From the NCBI GenBank assembly GCA_024655905.1, contig JANLFP010000007.1:62001-126000 (forward strand): a stretch of 64,000 nt of DNA. The letters run 5' to 3'. The notes beneath the pieces are model-generated. The model was not told where the DNA came from. It did no database searches and was given only the letters and a program-made list of their open reading frames with translations. A program made the position numbers and the translations under genes. Positions 45,075 to 54,184 of this stretch are shown piece after piece. The DNA comes from Tepidanaerobacteraceae bacterium. Its GTDB lineage: Bacteria > Bacillota > Thermosediminibacteria > Thermosediminibacterales > Tepidanaerobacteraceae. How positions within the stretch are numbered: position 1 is the first letter of the stretch; every line of letters begins with the position of its first letter.

Positions 45075-47474
45075 ATGAGTATTTCAAGTCTCAGAGTTAA
45101 AAGATTAAGGGAAAATGTGCTTTCCAAGGTTCCAGGTGTCTGTATAGAAAGGGCTAGGTACTATACCCAGGCATATAAGGAATATGAATCTTACCCTATA
45201 TATATCAAGAGGGCGAGAGCTCTGGAAAAGACCCTTGAGAACATGAGCATCTATATTCTCGACGGGGAATTAATCGTGGGCAACCAGGCGTCAGACCAGA
45301 GAACGGCTCCCATTTTCCCGGAATATGCAGTGGAGTGGATAGAAAAGGAACTGGAAGATAAGGGCAATTTTGACAAGCGCACAGGCGATATCTTCCACCT
45401 GCCCGAAGAACATATAGATGAATTGAAGGAGATAATTCGGTGGTGGAAAGGTAAGACCCATTATGACCACTGCATGGCCATGATGCCCGAAGATGTGAAA
45501 AAGGCTTCCATCATACAAGCCATTCATGGCGAAGGTAACATGACCGCCGGCGATGGTCACATAGTGGTGGACTATGAAAAGGTCTTAAAACTGGGACTAA
45601 AGGGTGTAAAGAATGAGGCGCTGGAAGCTCTTGCGAAATTGGACATGGGAGAAACCGATTCCTTGCGGAAAAAATCGTTTTTGGAAGCGGTTATTATCAC
45701 CCTGGACAGTGCTGTAAGCTTTGCCCACAGGTACGTGGATCTGGCCGAGAAGATGGCTCGGGAAGAAAGAGATGAGGTAAGAGCCCAGGAACTTTATAAC
45801 ATTGCAAAAATCTGCCGGAGAGTGCCGGAAAATCCCGCAACGAGCTTTTATGAAGCGGTCCAATCAGTATGGTTCGTGCACCTGCTGCAGCATATAGAGA
45901 GCAACGGTCACTCTGTTTCCCTGGGGAGGGTGGATCAATACCTTTATCCCTATTATGAACATGATATAAAAAACGGTATTATCACCAGAGATTTCGCCCG
46001 GGAATTGCTGGAACTGCTGTGGATAAAGATGTTTTCCTTAATAAAAATCAGGTCTACATCCCATATGGGTTACGGCGCGGGTTACCCCACCTATCAGAAC
46101 GTGACTATCGGCGGCCAGACAAAAGACGGCAGGGACGCAACCAATGATCTGTCTTACCTTGTACTGGAATCGGTGGCTGAGACCCGTCTGACCCAGCCCA
46201 ATCTTTCGGCAAGGCTTCATGCCGGCAGTCCGGAGAAATTCCTGAGAAAATGTATCGAAGTAGTTAAGATGGGCTTTGGAATGCCTGCCTTCAAAAACGA
46301 TGAGATCATAATCCCCTCCCTTTTGTCCAGGGGTGTGTCACAGGAAGATGCCTACAACTATACTCTAGTGGGTTGCATTGAAGTGGCGGTGGCAGGCAAA
46401 TGGGGGTACCGCTGCAGCGGCATGACTTTCCTCAACATACTCAAGGTACTGGAGATGACCGTATACGGCGGCAGGGACCCCAGGACGGGTTACTGGCTGT
46501 TAAAGACGAAGCCACTAACGGAAGTAGAATCTTTTGAAGAGTTCTGGCAGCAATGGGAAGAGCAGATGAAATATTATACCAGGCTTTCTATAGAGCTGGA
46601 CCATGTAGCAGATATAAACCTTGAACAACTGGTGCCTGACATATTTACATCCGCACTGGTGAACGACTGCATAAAGAGGGGCAAAACCGCCAAAGAAGGT
46701 GGCGCCATATATGACATGATCAGCGACCTGCAGGTGGGTATTGCCAATACGGCCAATGCCATGGCTGCCATCAAAAAACTCATTTTTGAAGATAAACTTT
46801 TAAAGCCTGACAGGCTTATCAAAGCCATGGAAAATAATTTCAGTTCAGAAGATAGCCTGAAGGTGCAGGAAATGCTGTTGGCGGCTCCCAAATATGGAAA
46901 TGATGACGATTACGTGGATAATCTGGCAATAGATGTCGTCAGGGTCTGTGACAGGGAGATTTCAAAATACAAAAACACCCGTTACGGAAGGGGTCCCATT
47001 GGCGGCAACTACTACTTGAGTACATCGGCCATCTCCTCAAATGTCCCTATGGGGGCAGTGGTAGGAGCCACTCCCGATGGAAGGAATGCATGGATGCCTA
47101 CGGCTGAGGGCTCATCTCCCGCTCAGGGCACTGATAAAAATGGCCCTACAGCGGCATTAAAATCGGTAGCGAAATTGCCAACCATTATGTTTACCGGCGG
47201 TAACCTGCTCAATCAGAAATTTTCTCCGGAGCTATTGGAAGGTGAGGAGAGAGTCAGAAGGTTTGTCCAGCTTTTACGGACCTTTGTATCCCTGAAACTG
47301 TGGCACGTCCAGTTTAACATAGTATCATCCGAGGTCTTGAGGGCGGCTCAGAAGGAACCTGAAAAGTACAGGGATCTAATAGTAAGGGTAGCCGGTTACT
47401 GCGCCCAGTTTGTGACTCTGGACCCCACTACCCAGAATGACATAATTTCTAGGACCGAGCAAAAAGTGGTTTAA
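45075..47474 (+). CDS. glycyl radical enzyme of the GCxE dehydratase/lyase type, substrate unknown
   Basis: 799 residues. Cys434 in YTLVGCIEVAV is the thiyl Cys, followed by Glu436, the pattern of diol dehydratases and C-N lyases rather than the Cys-Cys of pyruvate formate-lyase. Gly774 in RVAGYCAQFVTL is the radical site, 25 residues from the end as usual. ESNGHSVSLGRVDQYLYPYYEHDI and GYPTYQNVTIGGQTKDGRD (read in parts) are family core segments. The GKWGYRCSGMTFLN stretch after the Cys differs from CutC and from propanediol and hydroxyproline dehydratases, so the substrate is open. Placement after two sugar kinases suggests a sugar phosphate or sugar-derived diol. AAAGGAGG precedes ATG 45075. 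Confidence 0.92.
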   Translation: MSISSLRVKRLRENVLSKVPGVCIERARYYTQAYKEYESYPIYIKRARALEKTLENMSIYILDGELIVGNQASDQRTAPIFPEYAVEWIEKELEDKGNFDKRTGDIFHLPEEHIDELKEIIRWWKGKTHYDHCMAMMPEDVKKASIIQAIHGEGNMTAGDGHIVVDYEKVLKLGLKGVKNEALEALAKLDMGETDSLRKKSFLEAVIITLDSAVSFAHRYVDLAEKMAREERDEVRAQELYNIAKICRRVPENPATSFYEAVQSVWFVHLLQHIESNGHSVSLGRVDQYLYPYYEHDIKNGIITRDFARELLELLWIKMFSLIKIRSTSHMGYGAGYPTYQNVTIGGQTKDGRDATNDLSYLVLESVAETRLTQPNLSARLHAGSPEKFLRKCIEVVKMGFGMPAFKNDEIIIPSLLSRGVSQEDAYNYTLVGCIEVAVAGKWGYRCSGMTFLNILKVLEMTVYGGRDPRTGYWLLKTKPLTEVESFEEFWQQWEEQMKYYTRLSIELDHVADINLEQLVPDIFTSALVNDCIKRGKTAKEGGAIYDMISDLQVGIANTANAMAAIKKLIFEDKLLKPDRLIKAMENNFSSEDSLKVQEMLLAAPKYGNDDDYVDNLAIDVVRVCDREISKYKNTRYGRGPIGGNYYLSTSAISSNVPMGAVVGATPDGRNAWMPTAEGSSPAQGTDKNGPTAALKSVAKLPTIMFTGGNLLNQKFSPELLEGEERVRRFVQLLRTFVSLKLWHVQFNIVSSEVLRAAQKEPEKYRDLIVRVAGYCAQFVTLDPTTQNDIISRTEQKVV

Positions 47475-47498
47475 AAGAGTCGAGTTCGTAAGAATAAT

Positions 47499-47560
47499 AA
47501 AGGGATAAGGGCAAATCCTGAGAGAGTGCAGATCTTTTGCTACTTATCCCTTTTGCTTAT
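47499..47560 (+). terminator. rho-independent terminator after the glycyl radical enzyme
   Basis: AAAGGGATAAG (47499-47509) pairs with CTTATCCCTTT (47543-47553), followed by TGCTTAT. The 33-base loop can form a small inner hairpin. It ends the allose/glycyl-radical operon. Confidence 0.75.
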
Positions 47561-47815
47561 ATCCTTAGCATTACTTATCGAAAGCCATTGATGCAAAATA
47601 CCACCTAAAGACTCGTATAATAGGCGACTGCGGCAAGGTCGAAAAAGTTGACGGTGCAGTGCGGATGCATTTTTTCTGCTTTTTGACCTATAAAAATTTT
47701 ACACTAACCTTGAATGCACGTTGAAAATGCCCGAATGTAATCGCAATCTGTTTGGCAAAAATGTCTATACATCTAATCAACTATATGATATAATATCAAC
47801 TGGGAGGTGAAAAAG
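47561..47815. promoter_or_regulatory. promoter region of the GntR/nag locus
   Basis: No gene is seen. TGTCTATACA at 47762-47771 is a TGTNTANACA dyad of the sort bound by GntR/HutC regulators of amino-sugar genes, and TATAAT at 47789-47794 is a likely -10. The middle of the stretch shows nothing distinctive. Confidence 0.4.
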
Positions 47816-48526
47816 TTGCTGGACAAAAAAAGCCCTATACCGGTTTATTTTCAGCTTAAAAACTTTATAAAAGAAGATATTGAGAAAAAAAAGCTTAAAC
47901 CGGGTGATCCCATACCGTCCGAAAGGGAATACTGTGAAAAATTCGGAATAAGCCGCATGACCGTGAGGCAGGCATTGAAGGAGCTTGAAACCGAAGGGGT
48001 CATAGTGCGCGAAAAGGGGCGAGGCAGCTTTGTGGCCATCCCGCGAATCGAACAGGAAGGCTTGATGAGCTTTACTGAGATGGTCAAAGCCAGAGGCATG
48101 AGGCCCGAGACAGAAATGGTTGAATTTTTGAAAGTCCCCGCCGGAAATCTCGCCGCAACTCTTGGGATAAAAGCGCAAGATTATGTTTTTAAGATCACAA
48201 GGTTAAGAAAAGCCGATGGGATTCCCGTTGCTCTGGAGACCGTATATATTCCGGAAGAATTTGTCCCGGATATGGAAAAGAAAAACCTCACCGGTTCTCT
48301 GTATAATATTCTGAAAGACGAATACGGGATGGAAATAAAGGGCTCAAAGACCGGTTTTTCTGCAACCATGTCCACGCCGTATCTGGAAAAACTGCTCGAA
48401 CTTGAGGAGCCTATGCCCCTTTTAAAAGTTGAAAGCGTAAATTCTGCAGCCGGGTTGAATTATTATGAAATATCCTACTATAGATCCGACCATTTTAAAA
48501 TAACTGTGAACCTGAGCAGGGGATGA
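47816..48526 (+). CDS. GntR-family regulator with UTRA domain (NagR-like)
   Basis: 236 residues. The winged helix is PIPVYFQLKNFIKEDI, PSEREYCEKFGISRMTVRQALKELETEG (in parts) and REKGRGSFVA. A UTRA ligand domain follows (MRPETEMVEFLKVPA, LRKADGIPVALETVYIP, YYEISYYRSDHFKITVNL), the HutC/NagR class that senses sugar phosphates. nagB and nagA follow on the same strand, so glucosamine 6-phosphate or GlcNAc 6-phosphate is the likely effector. GGGAGG fits TTG 47816 better than the overlapping GTG 47807. Confidence 0.92.
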   Translation: MLDKKSPIPVYFQLKNFIKEDIEKKKLKPGDPIPSEREYCEKFGISRMTVRQALKELETEGVIVREKGRGSFVAIPRIEQEGLMSFTEMVKARGMRPETEMVEFLKVPAGNLAATLGIKAQDYVFKITRLRKADGIPVALETVYIPEEFVPDMEKKNLTGSLYNILKDEYGMEIKGSKTGFSATMSTPYLEKLLELEEPMPLLKVESVNSAAGLNYYEISYYRSDHFKITVNLSRG

Positions 48527-48656
48527 ATACTTATTAAATATTGGTTAACTATTCAGCAGCTGCAAAAAGTGGTGCAAGTGGTTTTTGGCAGCTAAAAAAC
48601 ACTGCGCCGGCAAATGATGCTGGATATTTTTAAATACGTTTTATGGAGGTATCGGT

Positions 48657-49391
48657 ATGGAAATAATAGTCGCAAAGGATTATGCAGATTTGAGCAGGCG
48701 GGCCTGCAGGATAATCGCTTCTGATATAAAGAAAAAGCCAGACCTTGTGCTGGGACTTGCCACCGGCAGCACGCCTCTTGGAACATATCAAGAGCTGGTA
48801 AGGCTTTACCGGGAGGAAGGCCTGGATTTTTCAAGAGTGGTGACATTCAACCTCGATGAGTATTGCGGCCTTTCAAAGGATAACCCTCAGAGCTATCATT
48901 ATTACATGTTTGAAAACTTTTTCAAGCATGTGAATATAAAACCCGAGAATATCCATATTCCCGACGGAACCGCTGTAGACGTAGAATCCCATTGCAGAAA
49001 GTATGATGAAGAAATCGCAAGGCACGGCGGCATTGATTTGCAGCTTCTGGGAATAGGGCATAACGGTCATATAGGTTTTAACGAACCCGGCGATGAGCTT
49101 CTGACCGTGACACATGTGACGGAATTGACACCGGATACCATAAAAGCCAATTCCAGGTTTTTTAATTCCATGGATGAAGTGCCCAAAAAAGCCATAACCA
49201 TGGGCCTCGGCACCATCATGCAGGCCAAAAAAATAGTGCTTCTTGCCAGCGGCAAGAGCAAAGCCGGCATCATGGCCGAACTCCTGGATGAAAACGCGGT
49301 TTCCACAAAGAACCCTGCTTCCTTTTTGTTGCTCCACAAAGATGTGACGGTCATAATCGACGAAGAGGCAGCCGAACTACTAAAAAAATAG
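48657..49391 (+). CDS. nagB: glucosamine-6-phosphate deaminase
   Basis: 244 residues. LGLATGSTPLGTYQELV binds phosphate, TFNLDEYCGL carries the catalytic Asp, and GIGHNGHIGFNEPGDEL carries the catalytic His. The enzyme turns glucosamine 6-phosphate into fructose 6-phosphate and ammonia. It is the shorter Gram-positive form, without the allosteric C-terminal tail of E. coli NagB. TGGAGG precedes ATG 48657. A hairpin repeat separates it from nagA. Confidence 0.97.
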   Translation: MEIIVAKDYADLSRRACRIIASDIKKKPDLVLGLATGSTPLGTYQELVRLYREEGLDFSRVVTFNLDEYCGLSKDNPQSYHYYMFENFFKHVNIKPENIHIPDGTAVDVESHCRKYDEEIARHGGIDLQLLGIGHNGHIGFNEPGDELLTVTHVTELTPDTIKANSRFFNSMDEVPKKAITMGLGTIMQAKKIVLLASGKSKAGIMAELLDENAVSTKNPASFLLLHKDVTVIIDEEAAELLKK

Positions 49392-49393
49392 AA

Positions 49394-49420
49394 TGAGTCA
49401 GGGAACCGTCCCTTGACTCA
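49394..49420. repeat. TGAGTCA/TGACTCA hairpin between nagB and nagA
   Basis: TGAGTCA with GGGA pairs with TCCC and TGACTCA, one T bulged, around ACCG. The GGGA-ACCG-TCCC core resembles a repeat scattered in many Bacillota genomes. Only this copy was noticed in the window. It may shape the nagB mRNA end. Confidence 0.6.
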
Positions 49421-49497
49421 ACTGATTCAAAAGTCTCCTGAGTGATCCTTTCTGAGTAAGGATATTAAAAAAGAACATCTGTAAGGGAGTGTTTTTT

Positions 49498-50697
49498 ATG
49501 TCCACTTTGATAAAAAATGCACGGATAGTCACCCCGTACGAGATCCTTGACAACCATGCTGTGGTTGTGAGAGACGGGAAAATTTACGATATTGCGAAAA
49601 GCGGTGAACATGACGCTGATTCTTTTGGCGAAGTCATAGACGCCGGCGGTAAATTCCTTTCTCCGGGCTTCATTGATATCCACAACCACGGGAACTTCGG
49701 CCATGATGCGATGGAGGCCACTTTCGATGCCCTGGCCTCTATGGCACGATTCCACTTGCTCCACGGGGTCACGGGATTTTTGGCCGCGACCATGACGGCT
49801 TCATATGTTGATATTAGAAGAGCGGTAAAAAATGTGGGCGATTATATTCAAAAACAGGGCGGCAATTTTTCGGCTTCCGATTGCAAGGAGAACCCAGGGG
49901 CCCAATTGTTCGGGATTTACCTCGAAGGCCCCTATTTTTCCATGTCGAAAAAGGGCGCACAGCCGCCCGAATATATCAAAAACCCGGATATCGGTGAGTT
50001 GGAAGATTTAATAGAGGTTTCCGGCAATAACATAAAAGTGGTGGCCCTGGCGCCGGAACTTCCAGGCGCGACGGAAGCGATATCTTATCTTAAATCCAGA
50101 GGTGTAACAGTATCCGCTGCCCATACCGACGCCACTTATGATGAGGCCGTGAATGGCATCGAACACGGGATTACCCAGGTCACGCATGTGTTCAACGGCA
50201 TGAGGAGCTTTTCCCATCGGGAACCCGGCATTGTCGGAGCTGCATTGACGGATGAGAGGGTATATTGTGAAATGATATGCGACGGCATACACCTTCATCC
50301 GGCGGTCATGAAGCTGGCGGCGGGCATAAAGGGCCGGAACAAGATCATACTCATATCCGATGCCATGATGGCCTGCGGGCTTTCTGACGGCGAATATGAA
50401 CTCGGAGGACAGAAAGTATTCGTAAAAAGCAAAGCAGCGAGGCTTGCCGACGGTACCCTAGCCGGTTCCACGCTTACGCTGGACAGGGCTATACACAATA
50501 TGGTCCACATGGTGGGGGTAGCGCTTTGCGATGCCGTCCGCATGGCCACCCTGAACCCCGCCCGGGCTATAGGCCTGTCCCACAGAAAAGGCAGCATAGA
50601 GATGGGCAAGGATGCGGACCTTGTGATATTCGATGAAAATATAAACATATCGATGGTGATGACAATGGGAAAGCTTTTCAAACCGGCCTCGAAATAG
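49498..50697 (+). CDS. nagA: N-acetylglucosamine-6-phosphate deacetylase
   Basis: 399 residues. FIDIHNHGNFGHDAME has the metal His pair, GIYLEGPYFS the Glu, VSAAHTDATYDEA and THVFNGMRSFSHREPG the His ligands and substrate contacts, and ILISDAMMACG the catalytic Asp. It releases acetate from GlcNAc 6-phosphate, giving the NagB substrate. AGGGAG fits ATG 49498; a GTG nine bases earlier is possible. With murQ downstream, it completes MurNAc 6-phosphate breakdown. Confidence 0.97.
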   Translation: MSTLIKNARIVTPYEILDNHAVVVRDGKIYDIAKSGEHDADSFGEVIDAGGKFLSPGFIDIHNHGNFGHDAMEATFDALASMARFHLLHGVTGFLAATMTASYVDIRRAVKNVGDYIQKQGGNFSASDCKENPGAQLFGIYLEGPYFSMSKKGAQPPEYIKNPDIGELEDLIEVSGNNIKVVALAPELPGATEAISYLKSRGVTVSAAHTDATYDEAVNGIEHGITQVTHVFNGMRSFSHREPGIVGAALTDERVYCEMICDGIHLHPAVMKLAAGIKGRNKIILISDAMMACGLSDGEYELGGQKVFVKSKAARLADGTLAGSTLTLDRAIHNMVHMVGVALCDAVRMATLNPARAIGLSHRKGSIEMGKDADLVIFDENINISMVMTMGKLFKPASK

Positions 50698-50869
50698 AAA
50701 TATATGCAAAAACCGAAGATAAAAGCAAATTGCATAAAATCATGCCTTCCTGTCCGAGGTATACAAAAAAGGGTTAATTGCCGTTATGTTTTGGAAGAGG
50801 CTTTTTTATTTACAAACTGTCCGAAAATTGATATTATATTAATTAGGCTTCATGAGGGAGTGAGCTCTT

Positions 50870-51259
50870 ATGTCAAATCGGGCTTTTGATTGGTTAAACC
50901 AGGCTATGAAGGATTTAAGACATGCAGAAGAATCCCGAAATAGCGGCCATCATGAATGGGCATGCTTTGCGGCACAGCAATCAGGGGAAAAGGCAGTCAA
51001 AGCATTGCATCTTTTTCTGGGACAGGAAGCATGGGGTCATGTGATTGCCAGGCTTTTAAAAGATTTACCGGAACAAGTCAGTGTTCCGGAAGAACTTGTG
51101 GAAAAGGCCAAAGTCCTTGATAATTTTTATATACCCGCCAGATATCCCGACAGTCATCCGGATGGAGCGCCCTTTGAACACTATGGACCTTTGCAAAGCA
51201 AGGAGGCCATAAAATATGCCGGTGAGATCATTGAATTCATCCGTGCTAAAATGGCCTGA
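50870..51259 (+). CDS. HEPN-domain protein
   Basis: 129 residues, all helical. FDWLNQAMKDLRHAEESRNSGHHEWACFAAQQSGEKAVKALH (read in parts) is the typical first half of the PF05168 HEPN domain, and ARYPDSHPDG holds an RxxxxH pattern that may be the RNase motif. GAGGGAGTGAG precedes ATG 50870. Its 3' end overlaps a minimal nucleotidyltransferase gene by 44 bases, the standard HEPN/MNT pair, proposed as a toxin-antitoxin system in which the transferase modifies HEPN. Confidence 0.9.
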   Translation: MSNRAFDWLNQAMKDLRHAEESRNSGHHEWACFAAQQSGEKAVKALHLFLGQEAWGHVIARLLKDLPEQVSVPEELVEKAKVLDNFYIPARYPDSHPDGAPFEHYGPLQSKEAIKYAGEIIEFIRAKMA

Positions 51260-51587
51260 CGCCAATAAGGTAATAGAAGCTCTTATTAGACTGGTGGAAA
51301 AAGCAGTGCGATCAAGAAATGATATTATAAATATCGGTTATTTCGGTTCCTATGCCCGGGGGGATTGGGGAGTAGGAAGTGACCTTGATTTGATTATAGT
51401 AATTAAAGACTCCACTCTTGCTTTCCATGAGCGGCCGATTGAGTGGGATACAATGGAAATCCCTGTTCCTGTAGATCTTTTGGTTTATACTGAAGATGAA
51501 TTTAAAAACTTAAAATCACAAAACAGGCGGTTTTTCGAAACCCTTGAACAGGAAGCGATATGGCTTTTGCGAAATAAAATTACATAA
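51216..51587 (+). CDS. minimal nucleotidyltransferase (MNT)
   Basis: 123 residues. IGYFGSYARGDWGVGSDLDLIIVI has the GSxxRG and SDxDL motifs of the Pol-beta nucleotidyltransferase superfamily, and VPVDLLVYTEDEF supplies the third Asp. AAGGAGG at 51200-51206 gives ATG 51216, so it truly overlaps the HEPN gene. It is the probable antitoxin partner, acting by transferring AMP to HEPN. Cells with this pair use it in stress or phage response; no phage gene is near. Confidence 0.9.
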   Translation: MPVRSLNSSVLKWPDANKVIEALIRLVEKAVRSRNDIINIGYFGSYARGDWGVGSDLDLIIVIKDSTLAFHERPIEWDTMEIPVPVDLLVYTEDEFKNLKSQNRRFFETLEQEAIWLLRNKIT

Positions 51588-51622
51588 AAATTTTATAATC
51601 AAGAAGGTATTTTTCATAGCAT

Positions 51623-51647
51623 GTAGAATATAGTATATAGATTCTAC
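51623..51647. promoter_or_regulatory. inverted repeat upstream of the RpiR-type gene
   Basis: GTAGAAT and ATTCTAC are separated by 11 AT-rich bases, 36 bases before the regulator start. It is a plausible operator for autoregulation by the RpiR-family protein. Confidence 0.45.
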
Positions 51648-51683
51648 AAAAAGTTATTTATTGAAAATGTCAGAGGTGGATCT

Positions 51684-52526
51684 ATGCCGGGAGATATAGA
51701 AAAAATTCGCGCCATTATAAACAATTTAAAACCCTCGGAAAAAAAGATAGCGGAGTTCATTCTGAAGAATCCTCAAGATATATCCGAACTTTCCATATCC
51801 GAACTTTCCAAAAAGTGCAGGACCAGCGAAGCGAGTGTCGTCAGATTCTGCAGGACCCTTGGATACAGAGGCTATCAGGATTTAAAAATAAAGGTTTCGT
51901 CAGACATAGCCTTCAAAACCAGAAAGATCCAGGGAGTGGTAAACACCGATGATGACATTGAAACCATAATAGCCAAAATATCCAGAAACAATATGCAGGC
52001 CATAGAAAACACTATGGATATCATAAACCGGGAAGAAGTTAAGAGGGCGGCGGATGTCCTTATGACGGCGGCCAAAGTGGATTTTTACGGGGTGGGTGCA
52101 TCCGCCTTTGTCGCCCTGGATGCCATGCATAAATTCATGAGGATAAACAAAGCCTGTACCGCCTATCTTGATTCCCATATGCAGCTGGCATCCGCCGCAA
52201 ACCTGACGAAAGACGATGCGGCCGTAGGCATATCCTATTCCGGGCAGACAGCTGATACCGTTGATGCATTAAAGCTTGCAAAAAATTCCGGAGCCACCAC
52301 CATATGCATTACCCGGTTTGGCAATTCACCCATTACCCGCGTGTCCGATATAAAACTGTTTGTGACCGCCAATGAGGCGATTTTCAGAAGCGGAGCCATG
52401 GCTTCCCGCATATCCCAGCTGAACGTTATAGACATCCTGTTTTCCATCATAGCCTGCAGGAAATACGACGATATAGTGAAATACCTGGAAAATACCAGCG
52501 AGGCCGTTTCAATAAGGAAGTATTGA
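51684..52526 (+). CDS. RpiR/MurR-family regulator
   Basis: 280 residues. An N-terminal HTH_6 domain (IRAIINNLKPSEKKIAEFIL, ISELSKKCRTSEASVVRFCRTLGYRGYQ in parts) precedes a SIS sugar-phosphate domain (VDFYGVGASAFVALDAMHKF, VGISYSGQTADTVDALKLAKNSGA in parts). It precedes the MurNAc PTS, mupG and murQ, so MurNAc 6-phosphate is the expected effector, as for MurR. AGAGGTGG precedes ATG 51684. Gene order makes it the probable local repressor. Confidence 0.93.
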   Translation: MPGDIEKIRAIINNLKPSEKKIAEFILKNPQDISELSISELSKKCRTSEASVVRFCRTLGYRGYQDLKIKVSSDIAFKTRKIQGVVNTDDDIETIIAKISRNNMQAIENTMDIINREEVKRAADVLMTAAKVDFYGVGASAFVALDAMHKFMRINKACTAYLDSHMQLASAANLTKDDAAVGISYSGQTADTVDALKLAKNSGATTICITRFGNSPITRVSDIKLFVTANEAIFRSGAMASRISQLNVIDILFSIIACRKYDDIVKYLENTSEAVSIRKY

Positions 52527-52786
52527 ATTGCGGTTCATTGTCTATTTGGCATTCCAGATGATGTGCTGGCAAGCGGGTGGCTACCCTCAACAGAAAGCAT
52601 AGTTTTCCACGCAATTGATTTTTTTTAAGAAATTGTGTAATAAAGTTTCAATGCAGCATATAATTAATGAAGAAATATTACGGAGGTGAGGTATAAAAAT
52701 AGTATAAAGGTTTATAGGTTTTATTCATTTGCGATGTCTTTGGGATATTACAGACTCATTTTATTGAAATCGGGAGGTAGGGAACA

Positions 52787-54160
52787 GTGTCAAAGGAAAG
52801 AGATATTGCAGTTTCAATCCTGGAAAATCTGGGCGGGAAGGAAAATATAATATCCATGACCAATTGCATGACCCGCTTGAGAGTCGAAGTAAGGGATAAG
52901 TCACGGATTAAAAGGGAAGATTTAACTGCCGTAAGCGGTGTAATAAAACTGCTTGAAAACGGCGAAGCAATTCAGATAGTGCTGGGACCGGGTGCAGCCT
53001 CTAAAGTGGCGGGAGAGCTGTCAAAAATGGTGGGAATGAAGCTGGGCGATGCAAAAGAAATCAAAAATGCCATTAATGAAAAAAATAAGACGCCTTTTAA
53101 ACTGATGCTCAAGCGCATTGCAAGCATATTCATCCCGTTAATACCCGGCCTCATTGGCGGAGGCTTGATCCTGGGCATTACCAATGTGGCTACCAAATTC
53201 CAGTGGATAGCGGATAAAAACCTGCTGGCCATGCTGAGCCTTCTTGGAAGCACCATATTTACCTACATGGGTATCATGGTGGGCATGAACACCGCCCGGG
53301 AGTTCGGCGGTTCACCCACCATAGGCGGAATCATCGCAGGCGTTATTTATAATCCTGCTCTGGCAAATATTCAGATTTCGGGCAAAGCATTGACCGTGGG
53401 GAGGGGCGGCATTATTTCGGTGCTGATAGCCGCAGCCTTTGCAAGCTTTTTAGAGAAAAATATCAGAAAGAAAATGCCGAACACTATTGAACTTCTTGCC
53501 ACACCTCTATTGACCATAATCATTGCCGGCTTTGCCACACTGTATGTGCTGCAGCCCGTGGGCGGGGTGATTGCTGACGGCATTGGTAAGGCTGTAAATG
53601 TGGCAATATCGGGGAAAGCCGGTTTTATCACCGGATTCATTCTGGCTGGCACATTCTTGCCTCTTGTTATGACCGGACTTCATCAGGGATTGACTCCCAT
53701 CCATGTGCAGTTGATAGAATCCACGGGAGTGACGGTGCTTCTGCCTATCCTCGCCATGGCCGGCGCAGGGCAGGTGGGAGCGGCGCTGGCGGTCTATGTA
53801 AAGACAAGGAGCAAACAGCTCAGAAAAATCATTGAGGGCTCCATACTGGTAGGCATCCTCGGGATAGGCGAACCTCTTATCTATGGAGTGACGTTGCCCC
53901 TGGGCAGGCCCTTTATAGGCGCATGCATAGGCGGCGCTTTCGGAGGGGCAGTGGAGGCCTTGCTTGCAGTAGGAGCCAAGGGCCTGGGCATTTCGGGCAT
54001 ACCTCTGGCGGCACTTATACAGCCGGATAAGATAATATATTATCTCCTGGGATTGGTCATATCGTATATAATGGGGTTTGCTGCTACTTATCTTCTGGGA
54101 TTCGACGATCCTGCCGAAGACAGTGTTTCAAAAGAAAGTGGTTTTTCCTTTAACGCATAA
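52787..54160 (+). CDS. murP: PTS EIIBC component, MurNAc type
   Basis: 457 residues. An N-terminal EIIB domain carries the phospho-Cys 27 in SMTNCMTRLRVEVRD. A hydrophobic EIIC domain of the glucose superfamily follows, with about ten helices, including GTFLPLVMTGLHQGLTPIH and GILGIGEPLIYGVTLPLGRPF (in parts). No EIIA domain is fused, so it relies on EIIA-Glc supplied elsewhere, as MurP does. It imports and phosphorylates MurNAc or a MurNAc-containing sugar. GGGAGGTAGGG precedes GTG 52787. The 260 bases upstream have no gene. Confidence 0.9.
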   Translation: MSKERDIAVSILENLGGKENIISMTNCMTRLRVEVRDKSRIKREDLTAVSGVIKLLENGEAIQIVLGPGAASKVAGELSKMVGMKLGDAKEIKNAINEKNKTPFKLMLKRIASIFIPLIPGLIGGGLILGITNVATKFQWIADKNLLAMLSLLGSTIFTYMGIMVGMNTAREFGGSPTIGGIIAGVIYNPALANIQISGKALTVGRGGIISVLIAAAFASFLEKNIRKKMPNTIELLATPLLTIIIAGFATLYVLQPVGGVIADGIGKAVNVAISGKAGFITGFILAGTFLPLVMTGLHQGLTPIHVQLIESTGVTVLLPILAMAGAGQVGAALAVYVKTRSKQLRKIIEGSILVGILGIGEPLIYGVTLPLGRPFIGACIGGAFGGAVEALLAVGAKGLGISGIPLAALIQPDKIIYYLLGLVISYIMGFAATYLLGFDDPAEDSVSKESGFSFNA

Positions 54161-54184
54161 CATCTTCCGAGGAGCGGAGCTTAT

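Noticed and set aside
45075-47474. Assignment of the glycyl radical enzyme as pyruvate formate-lyase
   Set aside because: It has a single Cys followed by Ile-Glu (GCIE) rather than adjacent Cys residues, and its activase has two extra ferredoxin clusters.
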